NCBI GenBank assembly: GCA_958296295.1
Contig: OY282460.1
Location: 496,001 to 560,000 of the forward strand
From: an uncultured Pseudomonadales bacterium
GTDB lineage: Bacteria > Pseudomonadota > Gammaproteobacteria > Pseudomonadales > Azotimanducaceae
DNA: 64,000 bases
Direction: 5' to 3'
Shown here: one piece after another, positions 35,759 through 44,648 of the stretch
Layout of the letters: the number at the start of each line of letters is the position of its first letter
Position numbering within the stretch: the first letter of the stretch is position 1
Notes under the pieces: generated by a model
What the model was told of the DNA's origin: nothing
Database searches by the model: none
The model's input: only the letters and a program-made list of their open reading frames with translations
Translations under genes and position numbers: made by a program

Positions 35759-36703
35759 GTGCGGAACTTGCCACGCATCGCTTTCTTTCTCTCGTGCGGG
35801 GATGGTCCCGGCAGCGCGACGAACGACAACCACACGCGCTTGCCCGGCGCGTTCGGTGCGCTGGGCTGGGACGTCGTCGCGGTGCCGCACGAATCGCTGC
35901 GCCTTGCCGCCGGGCGGCTGGTGGCGGACACGGCGGGCGGGCAGGTGGAGCTGGCCGCTTCCGACGCCTACTTCGTGCTTGGGTTCGGGGCCAAGGCGAC
36001 GTTTCTGGACCGGATGCAACTGCTTCGCGGGCTGGATCAGTCGCGGTTCGTGAACACCGTGGACGCTCTCGTTTATCAGCACGGCAAGGCGTCGCTGCAA
36101 CTGGACTGCCCGGACGTGCCGCAACCCGTCACGCACCTGGCCAACGATCCGGCCAAGCTCGCCGCCGTGGTCGCCGAAGGCGGCGAATGGATCGCCAAGC
36201 CGCCGGCCGGCAGTTTCGGCCGGGACGTGTTCCGTCTGCGCCGCGGGGACGCGAATGTTCGCGTGATTTTGGAGCATCTCACCCGGGACGGCGGCTACGC
36301 GCTGCTGCAGGAACGCATTGACGTGGGCGATGCCGGCGAACGGCGCGTGCTGTTGGCGGCCGGCGAGGTCGCCGGCGCGTACGGCAAACGCCCGGCGGAT
36401 CACCGCGCCAACCTGGATGTGGGCGCCAGCGCCTTTCGCTGCGCGTTGACGGTGCCGGAGCAGGCGACCGTCTCGCGGCTGGCGGCGCGGCTCGACGCCT
36501 TGGGCGTGCGTTTCGCGGCAGTGGATCTCGCTGCCGGACATGTGTTGGAGATCAACGTCGCCAACCCGGGCGGCCTTCGCACTTGCGCGACGGTATACGG
36601 CGGGGACCCGACGCCGCGGGCGGCTGCCGCGCTCGCCCGTTGGTTGAACGCGCCCCGCCGCAAGGATCCGCGCCCGCGTGATCCGCGCCCGCGGGCGGCC
36701 TAG
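35759..36703 (+). CDS. gshB: Glutathione synthetase-like ATP-grasp enzyme
   Basis: A 314-residue ATP-grasp ligase resembling prokaryotic GshB, which adds glycine to gamma-glutamylcysteine. The N-terminal domain starts RIAFFLSCGDGPGSATNDNHTRL. The ATP-grasp core has WIAKPPAGSFGRDVFRL, ALLQERI and the metal site VLEINVANPGGLRT. The DPP/NPR-type motifs are less exact than in E. coli GshB, so the ligand specificity is inferred. The start is a GTG at 35759. The C-terminal RKDPRPRDPRPRAA tail is unusual. The lolC gene follows 34 bases later. Confidence 0.7.
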   Translation: MRNLPRIAFFLSCGDGPGSATNDNHTRLPGAFGALGWDVVAVPHESLRLAAGRLVADTAGGQVELAASDAYFVLGFGAKATFLDRMQLLRGLDQSRFVNTVDALVYQHGKASLQLDCPDVPQPVTHLANDPAKLAAVVAEGGEWIAKPPAGSFGRDVFRLRRGDANVRVILEHLTRDGGYALLQERIDVGDAGERRVLLAAGEVAGAYGKRPADHRANLDVGASAFRCALTVPEQATVSRLAARLDALGVRFAAVDLAAGHVLEINVANPGGLRTCATVYGGDPTPRAAAALARWLNAPRRKDPRPRDPRPRAA

Positions 36704-36737
36704 CCGTTCCAGCCGGGCGAACAAAGGCCGTCGTTGG

Positions 36738-37961
36738 ATGTTTAGGCCGCTGGCGCTGAACATCGGCTTGCGCTACGCGCGGTCGCGGCGCAACTTCATT
36801 TCGTTCGTTAGCCTCTTGGCGCTGCTCGGTCTCGCGCTTTCCGTCACCGTGCTCACTTTCGTGCAAGGCGTCTTGGCCGGTTTCGAGCGCGAACTGGAAG
36901 AGCGCATATTGAGCGTGGTTCCCCACCTCACCGTCATCGCCCACGCTCCCGTCGCGGGTCACGCGAACACGGCCGAAGCGCTGGCCGGCGTACAGGGCGT
37001 GGCGGCGGTGAGCGCGGTGGTGGAAGGCGTGGGTTTGCTGGCCAGCGAACGGGCGGTGGTCGGCGTGGGCCTCACCGGGGTCGATCCCGCCGAATACGCG
37101 GCGGTGTCCCGGGTTTTCGATTTCACCGGCGGCGATGCGCTCGCGCCCGGCGCGTTCCGCGTGGTGATCGGCAACCGCGCCGCGGAGCGGTTGGGCGTGG
37201 GCCTGGGGGATTCGGTGTCCGCGGTGCTGCCGGAAGCCGCCATCACGCCGCTCGGCGTGTTTCCTCGGCAGAAGCGCTTGGTTGTGGCCGGCTTGGTGGA
37301 TACCGGCTCGCAGCTGGATCAGCACAGCGCGTTTCTGCATCGCCAAGACGCCGCGAAGCTGTTTCGGCTGGGGCCGACGGTTCACGGTTTCCACATCCGG
37401 GCGGAGGCGCCTTTGCACGCCGGCGCGCTGCGGGCCGGGTTGCTCGAGGTCGCGGGTTCGGATCGGTTTCGCGTCCGCACTTGGGTGCAAGCGCTTGGCG
37501 ACTTGCCAGCCGCCATCGCCGTGACGCGCAACATGCTGTTTCTGCTCCTTTCGCTGCTGGTGGCGGTGGCGGCGTTCAACCTGGTTTCCAGCTTGGTGAT
37601 GATCGTCACGGAGCGGCAGGGCGATGTGGCAATGCTGCGCACCATCGGCGCGACTTCGGGACTGGTGCTGGGGGCTTTTGTCGTGCTCGGCGCGGCCATC
37701 GCCGTGGTTGGCATAGCGCTCGGCGTGCTCGGCGGCTTCGCCCTGGGCGCCATCGCCGAGAGCGGGTTTCCGTGGCTGGAGCGGCTGCTGGACACGCCGC
37801 TGATGGGCGAATACCTGGTTGACGCCTTGCCGGTGCGGTTCACCGCGGCGGACACGGTGCGGGTGGTGGCCACTGCCGTCGTGCTGTCCCTGCTGGCCAC
37901 CCTCGTGCCGGCGTGGCGGGCCACGCGGTTGCAGCCGGCGCGGGTGTTGCAGCATGAATAG
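36738..37961 (+). CDS. lolC: Lipoprotein-releasing ABC transporter permease (LolC)
   Basis: A 407-residue inner-membrane permease of the Lol system that extracts outer-membrane lipoproteins. A first TM lies in FISFVSLLALLGLALSVTVLTFVQ. A large periplasmic domain follows (about 55-270), then three TMs with the FtsX signature VTERQGDVAMLRTIGATSG. The ATG at 36738 is chosen because family similarity starts at FRPLALNIGLRYARSRR. Its stop overlaps the lolD start (ATGAATAG), giving a coupled lolC-lolD-lolE operon as in other gammaproteobacteria. Confidence 0.9.
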   Translation: MFRPLALNIGLRYARSRRNFISFVSLLALLGLALSVTVLTFVQGVLAGFERELEERILSVVPHLTVIAHAPVAGHANTAEALAGVQGVAAVSAVVEGVGLLASERAVVGVGLTGVDPAEYAAVSRVFDFTGGDALAPGAFRVVIGNRAAERLGVGLGDSVSAVLPEAAITPLGVFPRQKRLVVAGLVDTGSQLDQHSAFLHRQDAAKLFRLGPTVHGFHIRAEAPLHAGALRAGLLEVAGSDRFRVRTWVQALGDLPAAIAVTRNMLFLLLSLLVAVAAFNLVSSLVMIVTERQGDVAMLRTIGATSGLVLGAFVVLGAAIAVVGIALGVLGGFALGAIAESGFPWLERLLDTPLMGEYLVDALPVRFTAADTVRVVATAVVLSLLATLVPAWRATRLQPARVLQHE

Positions 37962-38688
37962 CGGGGACGCGGGTCGGACACAAGCGTTGCCGCTGGTGGC
38001 CGATGGCGTGGCCAAAACCTACGCGCAGGCGCGCCGGCGCGTGTCGGTGCTGGAGCGCGTGGACTTGCGCGTGCGCCCAGGGGAACGCGTCGGCATCGTC
38101 GGCCGGTCCGGCGCCGGCAAAAGCACGCTGCTGCACATTCTGGCTGGTCTCAGCGATCCGGACCGCGGCACCGTCACCGTCTTGGGGAAGCCGCTCGGCG
38201 CGGCGGGGCCGGCGGCGCGGGCGCGGTTGCGCAACCAGCGGATGGGTTTCGTGTATCAGTTCCACCACTTGCTGCCGGAGTTCTCGGCGCTGGAGAACGT
38301 CGCCATGCCGTTGCTTGTCGGCGGCGTGGGTTTCGCCCAAGCGGCCGCGCGCGCCCGCGAGCTGCTGGCGCGCGTGGAGTTGGCGGAACGCGAAACGCAC
38401 CGCCCGCATCAGCTCTCCGGCGGCGAACGGCAACGGGTGGCCGTGGCGCGGGCGCTGGCGCCATCGCCGGCCATCGTTCTGGCGGACGAGCCCACCGGCA
38501 ATCTGGATCGGCAAAGCGCCGAGGGGGTGATGGCGTTGCTGGCGGAATTGGGCGAGACCACCGGCGCCGCGTTCGTCATCGTCACGCACGATCCCGAGGT
38601 GGCGACCCATGTTCATCGCACCCTCGCGCTGGTGGACGGCGTGTTGGCGCCCGTCGTTCCGCCGTCCGCGCCGGCGGTCGCCTCGTGA
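37954..38688 (+). CDS. lolD: Lipoprotein-releasing ABC transporter ATPase (LolD)
   Basis: A 244-residue ABC ATPase that powers LolC/LolE. Walker A is GRSGAGKST at about 51-59. The Q-loop area has GFVYQFHHLLPEFSALENV, the exact LolD pattern. The ABC signature is LSGGERQRVAVARAL, Walker B is IVLADEPTGNLD and the switch His is in VIVTHD. It overlaps lolC at its start and lolE at its stop (GTGA), so stoichiometry is likely kept by translational coupling. Confidence 0.95.
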   Translation: MNSGDAGRTQALPLVADGVAKTYAQARRRVSVLERVDLRVRPGERVGIVGRSGAGKSTLLHILAGLSDPDRGTVTVLGKPLGAAGPAARARLRNQRMGFVYQFHHLLPEFSALENVAMPLLVGGVGFAQAAARARELLARVELAERETHRPHQLSGGERQRVAVARALAPSPAIVLADEPTGNLDRQSAEGVMALLAELGETTGAAFVIVTHDPEVATHVHRTLALVDGVLAPVVPPSAPAVAS

Positions 38689-39917
38689 GCGGTGGGCGGA
38701 GATTGACGCGGCGAATTCGCACAGTTGTGTGGATCGCCCGGCGCTACTTGCTGGCGCCATCGCACGGCTACGCGACGTTCATCAATTGGGTGTCTTTCGC
38801 CGGGCTCGCGCTCGGCGTGATGATCCTCACGGTCGTGCTTAGCGTGATGAACGGGTTCGACCGCGAGATCACCAGCCGCGTTCTGCGGGCGATGCCGCAC
38901 GCCGTGGTGACGCCGCGCGATGGCGGCACGCCGAACATCGCTGCGCTGCGCGCGGTCGCGGGCGTCTCCCACGCGCATCGCTTCTTCCAAGGGCAAGCGA
39001 TGCTGAGCCGCGGCGGCGCGGTGAACTTCCTGGCGGTGGCCGCCTTCGACCGGGATGGCGTGGAGCAGTTGGCGGACGTGCTGCCGGCGGTGGCCCGGGC
39101 GCGTTTGTTGGCAACCCCCGGCGGCATCGTCTTGGGCGCGCGGCTGGCCAATGCCCTGGGTCTGGCGGTTGGCGACCCGGTGGTGCTGGTGTTGGCCACG
39201 CCCGGCCGCGCCGGCGTGCGGCCGGTGGTGGCGCGGTTCGCGCTGGCCGGCACCTTCGCCGTCGGCGCGAACCCGGACGCGGGGCTGGGCGTGGTGCTGC
39301 GCGACGACGTGCTGCGCCACGGCTTGGCGGAATCCGGCGTGGACGGTTGGCGTTTGTATCTGGAGGATCCTTTCGCGGCGCCGAAGATCGCGTCGGAAAT
39401 TCACGCCGCCGCGGGGCCCGGCGGCGAGGCGCGTTTCTGGATGGAGGATTACGGTGCGCTGTTCCGCGCCGTGAGGATAGAGAAAGCCATGATGTTCGCG
39501 CTGCTTGGGCTGATCGTCGCCATCGCCGCGTTCAACATCGTTTCCGGTCAAGCCATGCTCGTCCACGACAAGCGCGGCGACGTGGCTATGTTGGCGACGG
39601 TCGGGGCCTCGCGGCCGTTGCTCGTTGCGGTCTTTTTCCTGCAGGCCTTCGGCGTGGCGTTCTTGGGCGTGGCGGCCGGCCTCGCCCTCGGCGTGCTGTT
39701 GGCGGTAAACGCGGACGCGGTGATGGCCTTGCTCGAAGGCGTGCTTGGCGCCAGCATCATCGCCGGCACGTGGTTTTCCCAAGTGCCATCGCTGGTGCTG
39801 CCCGGAGACTTGGCGGGCATTGCGGCCATGGCCCTCGGCCTGTCGGGGGTGGCGGTGCTCTGGCCGGCCCTCAAGGCGACTCGCGAAAGCCCGGCGGACG
39901 CGCTGCACGCCGCATGA
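38685..39917 (+). CDS. lolE: Lipoprotein-releasing ABC transporter permease (LolE)
   Basis: A 410-residue paralogue of LolC. The N-terminus ARRYLLAPSHGYATFINWVSFAGLALGVMILTVVLSVMNGFDRE is typical of LolE/LolC, with the first TM inside it. The periplasmic domain follows, then three TMs with GQAMLVHDKRGDVAMLATVGAS. The start GTG overlaps the lolD TGA. The last 47 bases overlap the 3' end of the convergent DUF2062 gene, so both transcripts run through each other's coding end. Confidence 0.92.
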   Translation: MSGGRRLTRRIRTVVWIARRYLLAPSHGYATFINWVSFAGLALGVMILTVVLSVMNGFDREITSRVLRAMPHAVVTPRDGGTPNIAALRAVAGVSHAHRFFQGQAMLSRGGAVNFLAVAAFDRDGVEQLADVLPAVARARLLATPGGIVLGARLANALGLAVGDPVVLVLATPGRAGVRPVVARFALAGTFAVGANPDAGLGVVLRDDVLRHGLAESGVDGWRLYLEDPFAAPKIASEIHAAAGPGGEARFWMEDYGALFRAVRIEKAMMFALLGLIVAIAAFNIVSGQAMLVHDKRGDVAMLATVGASRPLLVAVFFLQAFGVAFLGVAAGLALGVLLAVNADAVMALLEGVLGASIIAGTWFSQVPSLVLPGDLAGIAAMALGLSGVAVLWPALKATRESPADALHAA

Positions 39918-40488
39918 AGCGCTTGGTGCCCGTGCGCGCCCGCCGCGCCGCGCGCCGCTCCTGCAACCGCCGCAGCAGGTGCAGCCGCCAAAGCTGGCGC
40001 GAAACGAACAAGCCCGCCAATCCGCTCGCGCAAGCGCACACGAGGCTGCCCAACAGCAGCGGCCACCACACCAGCTTGAACTTCTCGCCAAGCCACTGCC
40101 ACGACAACTCGAACGGTTCATCGCCGGCGTCCACGCCGAGCAGCCACCCGCCGAGCTTGTAGGCGAAGATGAAAATCGGCCCGGCGGTGAGCGGGTTGGT
40201 GATCCAGGTGAGCCCAAGCGCGATGGGGACGTTGCAGCGCGACACCACCGCGAGCAGCCCGGCGAGCAGCGTCTGGCCGAGCGGCAGCGGCAGGAAAGCG
40301 CAAAACAAGCCGATGAAGAACGCGCCCCCCACCGACCGTTGATGCAGTCGCCAAAGCGCCGGTTCCAGTAGCAGATGTCTTACCGGGCCTAGCGAACTTT
40401 GCCGGCGAATCGCCTCTCGCGATGGCAGATACTTTTGGAGCCAGTCGGGTGCCATGAGGCGCTCAACGTCAGGCGGCTGGGTGGCCAT
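39871..40488 (-). CDS. DUF2062 membrane protein
   Basis: A protein of about 205 residues of the DUF2062 family. The stretch GAFFIGLFCAFLPLPLGQTLLAG and then ITNPLTAGPIFIFAYKLG is diagnostic. Two to three membrane segments are visible, the last in WWPLLLGSLVCACASGLAGLFV. The biochemical role is unknown. In many gammaproteobacteria this gene lies between lolE and comEC, exactly as here, which supports the lineage call. The ATG at 40488 is chosen, with 40497 and 40455 as alternatives. Its 3' end overlaps lolE. Confidence 0.8.
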   Translation of the reverse strand: MATQPPDVERLMAPDWLQKYLPSREAIRRQSSLGPVRHLLLEPALWRLHQRSVGGAFFIGLFCAFLPLPLGQTLLAGLLAVVSRCNVPIALGLTWITNPLTAGPIFIFAYKLGGWLLGVDAGDEPFELSWQWLGEKFKLVWWPLLLGSLVCACASGLAGLFVSRQLWRLHLLRRLQERRAARRARTGTKRFMRRAARPPGFRESP

Positions 40489-40725
40489 TATGCCCATTGG
40501 CGGTAGCCGCGTGGCAGGTTTGGATGGGCGGCCGGCGGCCCGCGGCCGCACGGCGCCGACGGCTGCCGCGTCGTCGGTGCCGAGTCTCCCAAACGGCCGC
40601 TTTGACTAAGCCTGTCGGCGGTGTCGGCTCGGCGAACGTCCGCCACGCAGCGTTGCGGCGTCTGGCGAAACGCATGTCCTTTTGAGCTTTCCGAGGCGTC
40701 TTGGTTCTAGCGGTTGAGGTGGCGT

Positions 40726-42976
40726 GTGAAGTTGCGCGACATGGCCTTGGCTTTCGCCGGCGGCGCCGTGGTCGTCCACTGGCTGCCGGGCGCGCAGCCG
40801 TTGTCGCAGTGGCGGGTGCTGGCGGGCGCACTCGCGCTGCCGCTCGCGGCGGGCCGGCAACCTTGGCGTTCGGCTGTGGGCGTCGCCGCGTTCGTGCTGT
40901 TGGGCTTGGCGTGGGGCGGCTGGCACGCTACCGACGCCACGGCTCGGCGCACCGGGGCGCGTTGCGAAACGGCGCACCTTGTCGGGCGGGTCGCGGGCTT
41001 GCCGGCGCGGGTCGCGACCGCGGCGAGCGGCATGATCGAGCAGCGTTTCCGCTTCGCGCCGGAAACGGCGACTTGCCCGTTGGCGGGCGTCGTGCGGCTT
41101 TCTTGGGTGGGTGGCCCGCAAGTGCGGGCGGGAGAGCGATGGGCGTTGCAGGCGCGGTTGCGCTCGCCGCGCGGCACGGCCAACGCGCACGGATTCGATG
41201 CCGGCAAATGGCATGCGCGGGAGAAACACGCCGCCACCGGCTATGTGCGCTCCGGGGAGCGGTTGCCGGACGGCGACTCGGCGGCCATCGGGACTGAAGA
41301 GATCGACCTCTACCGGCGCACGGGCACGATGCATCTGCTCGTCATCTCGGCTTGCATGTCGGCGTTGTGACGGCGTTGGGGTTTTTCTTGGGGCGCGGCG
41401 CGGCCACGTTGGTGGGTTTGCCCGCTTTGGGGGTGCCAAGCAAGCTGGCGGGCACCGCCTTCGCGTTGCTGTTCGCCGGCGGCTATGTGCTTGTCGCGGG
41501 TTCTGGCCTGTCGCTTGTGCGGGCGTTCGTGATGGCGACGGCCACGATGGTGGCGTTGGTTGTCGGCCGGGCCGCGGCGCCATCGGCGGTGATCGCCTAC
41601 GCGCTTGCCGTGGTGCTGGTGGTGGCGCCGATGGCGCCGCTGGCGACGGGGTTCTGGCTTCCTTCGGCGCGGTGGCGGTGCTGTTGGGGTTCTTCGCGCC
41701 GCGCCGGGGTAGGCGCTCGCGGGTTGGATCCGCGGTCTCGGCCCAGCTCGCCATCGCGCTGGTGTTCATGCCGGCCACGGTGTCGCTCATCGGCCTGGCG
41801 CATCCGCTCAGCGTGCCGGTCAACCTTGTCGCCGTGCCGGTGGTGACGCTGGTGGTGGTGCCGCTGGCCTTGGCCGGCGTGGGTCTCATCGAAACCTTCG
41901 CCGGGCCTTGGCTGTTGTTGGGGGCGGATTTCGGCGTGACGCTGGTGGGGCAGGTGCTGGCGCTTGCCGACGAGGTGTCGCCTTTCTATGTGGCGCACCC
42001 GGGGCCGTGGCTGGCGTGGAGCGTGGCAATCGCCGCCGCGTGTCTGCTGCCGGTTTCGCGCTTGGCCTTGGCCGCGCTGGCCGCGGCGGGTGCCGCGGTG
42101 CTGTTCTGGCCGGTTTGGCGTCCCGCGCCGGCGGTCGCCCAAGGCGAGGTGGTGCCGACGACTTTGGACGTGGGGCAGGGCGCGGCGGTGCTGGTGCGCA
42201 CGGCCACCCATGCGTTGCTGTACGACGCCGGCGCCGCCTATCCCTCCGGCGCGAACGCCGGTGAGAGGGTGGTTCTGCCGGCGCCGCGCGGCTTGGGGCT
42301 GTCCCGCTTGGACGCGCTGGTGCTGAGCCACAGCGACATCGATCACGTCGGCGGCGCTCCTGCCGTGTTGGACGGAATGCGCGTCGGCGTCACATGGGCG
42401 GGTGAGCCGGTGGCCGGAATCGCCGCCGCGCCTTGCCGGGCCGGCGATCGCTGGCGCTGGGACGGCGTGGAGTTCGCGATGCCGCATCCGCCGGTGCGCC
42501 ACGGTTTGCGCGGCAACAACGCCTCCTGCGTGTTGCTGGTGACCGCGACCGGGCGGGGGAGCGCCGGCACGTCGCCTGGCCGGCAGTCGCCAAGAAGAGC
42601 GCTCCTCGCCGGCGACATCGAACGCTGGGTGGAACACGGCTTGTCGGTGCCGACGGCGGATTGGCTGCTGGTGCCGCATCACGGCAGCGCCACTTCCTCC
42701 ACAGCCGCCTTCGTGACCGCCACGCGCCCGCGCTTCGCCATCGTCGGCACACGCTGGAACAACCGTTTCGGGCACCCGCACTCGGACGTGGTGGCGCGCT
42801 ACCGCGCCGTTGGATCCCACATCGTCTCCACCGCCGCGGCGGGGGCTCTGCGCTGGCGCGGCGACCGCCCGGACGCCATTGAGGCCGAACGCTGCGGCGG
42901 CTCGCCCTATTGGCGCCGCCACACGGGGGTGGAGCGGCGGGAAGCGCTCAGCGCCGCGCTGATGCCGTGCGCTTGA
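40726..42976 (+). pseudogene. comEC: ComEC/Rec2 DNA-uptake channel, two frameshifts
   Basis: A competence channel gene in three frames. Frame one (to 41370) holds the N-terminal TMs and OB-like domain and ends MHLLVISACMSAL. The family motif ISGLHVGV is restored by one G near 41345. Frame two covers the first competence-domain TMs to about 41665, where GFWL should continue SFGAVAVLL; one base restores it. Frame three holds the remaining TMs and the beta-lactamase-like domain, with TTLDVGQGAAVLV, LSHSDIDHVGG and VPHHGS. Both lesions are one-base losses in short runs. Either competence is lost or the assembly has homopolymer errors. The lol-DUF2062-comEC order is canonical. Confidence 0.8.
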
Positions 42977-44237
42977 CGGGGCCGGCCCGGGGGTCGCCTG
43001 GGCCGGTGGCGGGCGAGATCACGCCCTCTTCGCGCATGGACGCGATGGCGTCTTCGCCGTAGCCGAGTTCCGCGAGAATCTCCGCCGAGTGTTCGCCAAG
43101 CCCCGGCGCCCGTTTCGTCTCCACGGACGGGACGCTGGTGATCTTTAGCGGATGGTTCACCAACAGCGGCACGTCGATGTCGCCCTGAGAAGGCGGCGCG
43201 GCCATTTCGTTGAGCAGAATCTGCTCGTCCGCGGTGGTCTCCTCCACGACGGCAACGCGGTTCACCGGCACGTCGAGGGCCGCGAACACGCGGAGCCATT
43301 CGTCCGAAGTCCGCGTCGCCACGATGGCGGCGATGGCGTCTCCGAAAGCGCCGCGGTTGCGCCACATGTCGGGCGGCGTGGCGAAGCGTTCGTCGGCCAG
43401 CAGATGCACGGCGTCCAAGCCGGCGAACAGCCGCGCCAGCAGCTCGTCGTTGCGCACCATGTTGAATTGCAGCCAGCGGCCGTCCGCGGTTTCGTACACG
43501 CGCATCATCGCGGACGGCACCCGGCTGGCTTCCCGGTAGGCGGCCATGTCGGTGCCGGCCATCGCGCTGCCGGCCACGCCGGACACCGACCACAGGCCGT
43601 TGGCGAGCAACGAGGTGTGGACCATGCCGCCTTCGCCGGTGCGTTCGCGGTGCAAGAGCGCGGTGACGATGCCGGCGTACAGCGCGACGCCGGTGGGATG
43701 GTCGCCCATTCCGGGCAGCCCCTGGGTGGGCGGCGTGCCGGGTGCCCGCATCAGGTCCATCAGACCGCTGCGCGCCCAGTAGGCGAGCTGATCGAAGCTC
43801 TTGCGGTACCGCTCCGGGCCGCGCTCGCCATAGGCGGTGAGCGAGGCGTAGATCAAACGCGGATTCAGCGGGCGCACATCCTCGTAGGTGAGGCCCATCG
43901 CTTCGCGGGAACCGTAGGGCTGATTGGTGATGAACACGTCGCAGTCCGCGACCAGTTTGCGCAGCACTTCAAGGCCGCGCTCGGACTTGAGGTTCAAGGC
44001 CAGGCTGCGCTTGTTGCGCCCGTCCATCTGCCAGAACCAGTCCGTTCCCTCTGGCGCTCCCGGGCGGCGCGAAAGCCCGCGCAGCATGTCGCCCCGGCCG
44101 GGGCGCTCGATCTTCACCACGTTCGCGCCAAAGTCGGCGAGGATCATCGCCGCCGCTGGCGCGGCGATGACCGAGGCGGCGTCCACAACCTTGAGCCCGG
44201 AAAACAAGTGCTCCCCGGGCGCGGCGTCGGCGATCAA
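42948..44237 (-). CDS. CaiB/BaiF-type CoA transferase
   Basis: A 429-residue class III CoA transferase. FSGLKVVDAASVIAAPAAAMILADFGANVVKIERPGRGD is the standard N-terminal domain. NKRSLALNLKSERG, then GDHPTGVALYAGIVTALLHRERTGEG with the region of the catalytic Asp, and a C-terminal VNHPLKITS segment follow. The TTG start overlaps the stop of the upstream VOC gene (TTGA), so the two are coupled, and both may share a transcript with the ammonium transporter. The C-terminal 25 residues are rich in P, G and R. Confidence 0.85.
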   Translation of the reverse strand: MIADAAPGEHLFSGLKVVDAASVIAAPAAAMILADFGANVVKIERPGRGDMLRGLSRRPGAPEGTDWFWQMDGRNKRSLALNLKSERGLEVLRKLVADCDVFITNQPYGSREAMGLTYEDVRPLNPRLIYASLTAYGERGPERYRKSFDQLAYWARSGLMDLMRAPGTPPTQGLPGMGDHPTGVALYAGIVTALLHRERTGEGGMVHTSLLANGLWSVSGVAGSAMAGTDMAAYREASRVPSAMMRVYETADGRWLQFNMVRNDELLARLFAGLDAVHLLADERFATPPDMWRNRGAFGDAIAAIVATRTSDEWLRVFAALDVPVNRVAVVEETTADEQILLNEMAAPPSQGDIDVPLLVNHPLKITSVPSVETKRAPGLGEHSAEILAELGYGEDAIASMREEGVISPATGPGDPRAGPVKRTASARR

Positions 44238-44611
44238 ACCATGCCCACCGCGTGCGACGAGTTGATGGGGATGACGTAGCCGGACGGCCCCGTGACGGTG
44301 AAGGAATCGTGTATGTTGCCGCGTTCGATGGGCGTGGCCGCCACGCCATCCGCCACGAACCGCCGGTGCGCGGCATCCACATCGTCCACCATCAGGTCGA
44401 ACGGCGCGCGTTCGCCGGCGGCAACCGGCTCGGCGGCTTTGGCAAGCACGAGGTGCGTGCCGCCGCGCAGTTCCAGGATGGCGAACTCGGGCCGCTTCAA
44501 CACCTCGCGCATGCCGGCGCGGGCGAAAAAGCCGCAGGCGGTGTCGACTTCCTCCACCGCCAAGCGAACATGGCCGATCGCGCAGATCGGCCGCTCATCG
44601 TCCATCGCCAT
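44234..44611 (-). CDS. VOC (glyoxalase/bleomycin-resistance fold) protein
   Basis: A 125-residue single vicinal-oxygen-chelate domain. It begins ICAIGHVRLAVEEVDTACGFFARAGMREV, continues with FAILELRGGTHLVLAK and FDLMVDDVDAAHRRFVADGV, and ends DSFTVTGPSGYVIPINSSH. Metal ligands fit His in the first strand and an acidic residue later. The ATG at 44611 has GGAGG four bases upstream; the ATG at 44605 gives better spacing (10 bases). It overlaps the CoA transferase, suggesting joint action on a CoA-linked or small-molecule substrate. Confidence 0.75.
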   Translation of the reverse strand: MAMDDERPICAIGHVRLAVEEVDTACGFFARAGMREVLKRPEFAILELRGGTHLVLAKAAEPVAAGERAPFDLMVDDVDAAHRRFVADGVAATPIERGNIHDSFTVTGPSGYVIPINSSHAVGMV

Positions 44612-44648
44612 GCGTCCTCCCGTGCGACCAGCGAAGTTCGCGCCGTTT

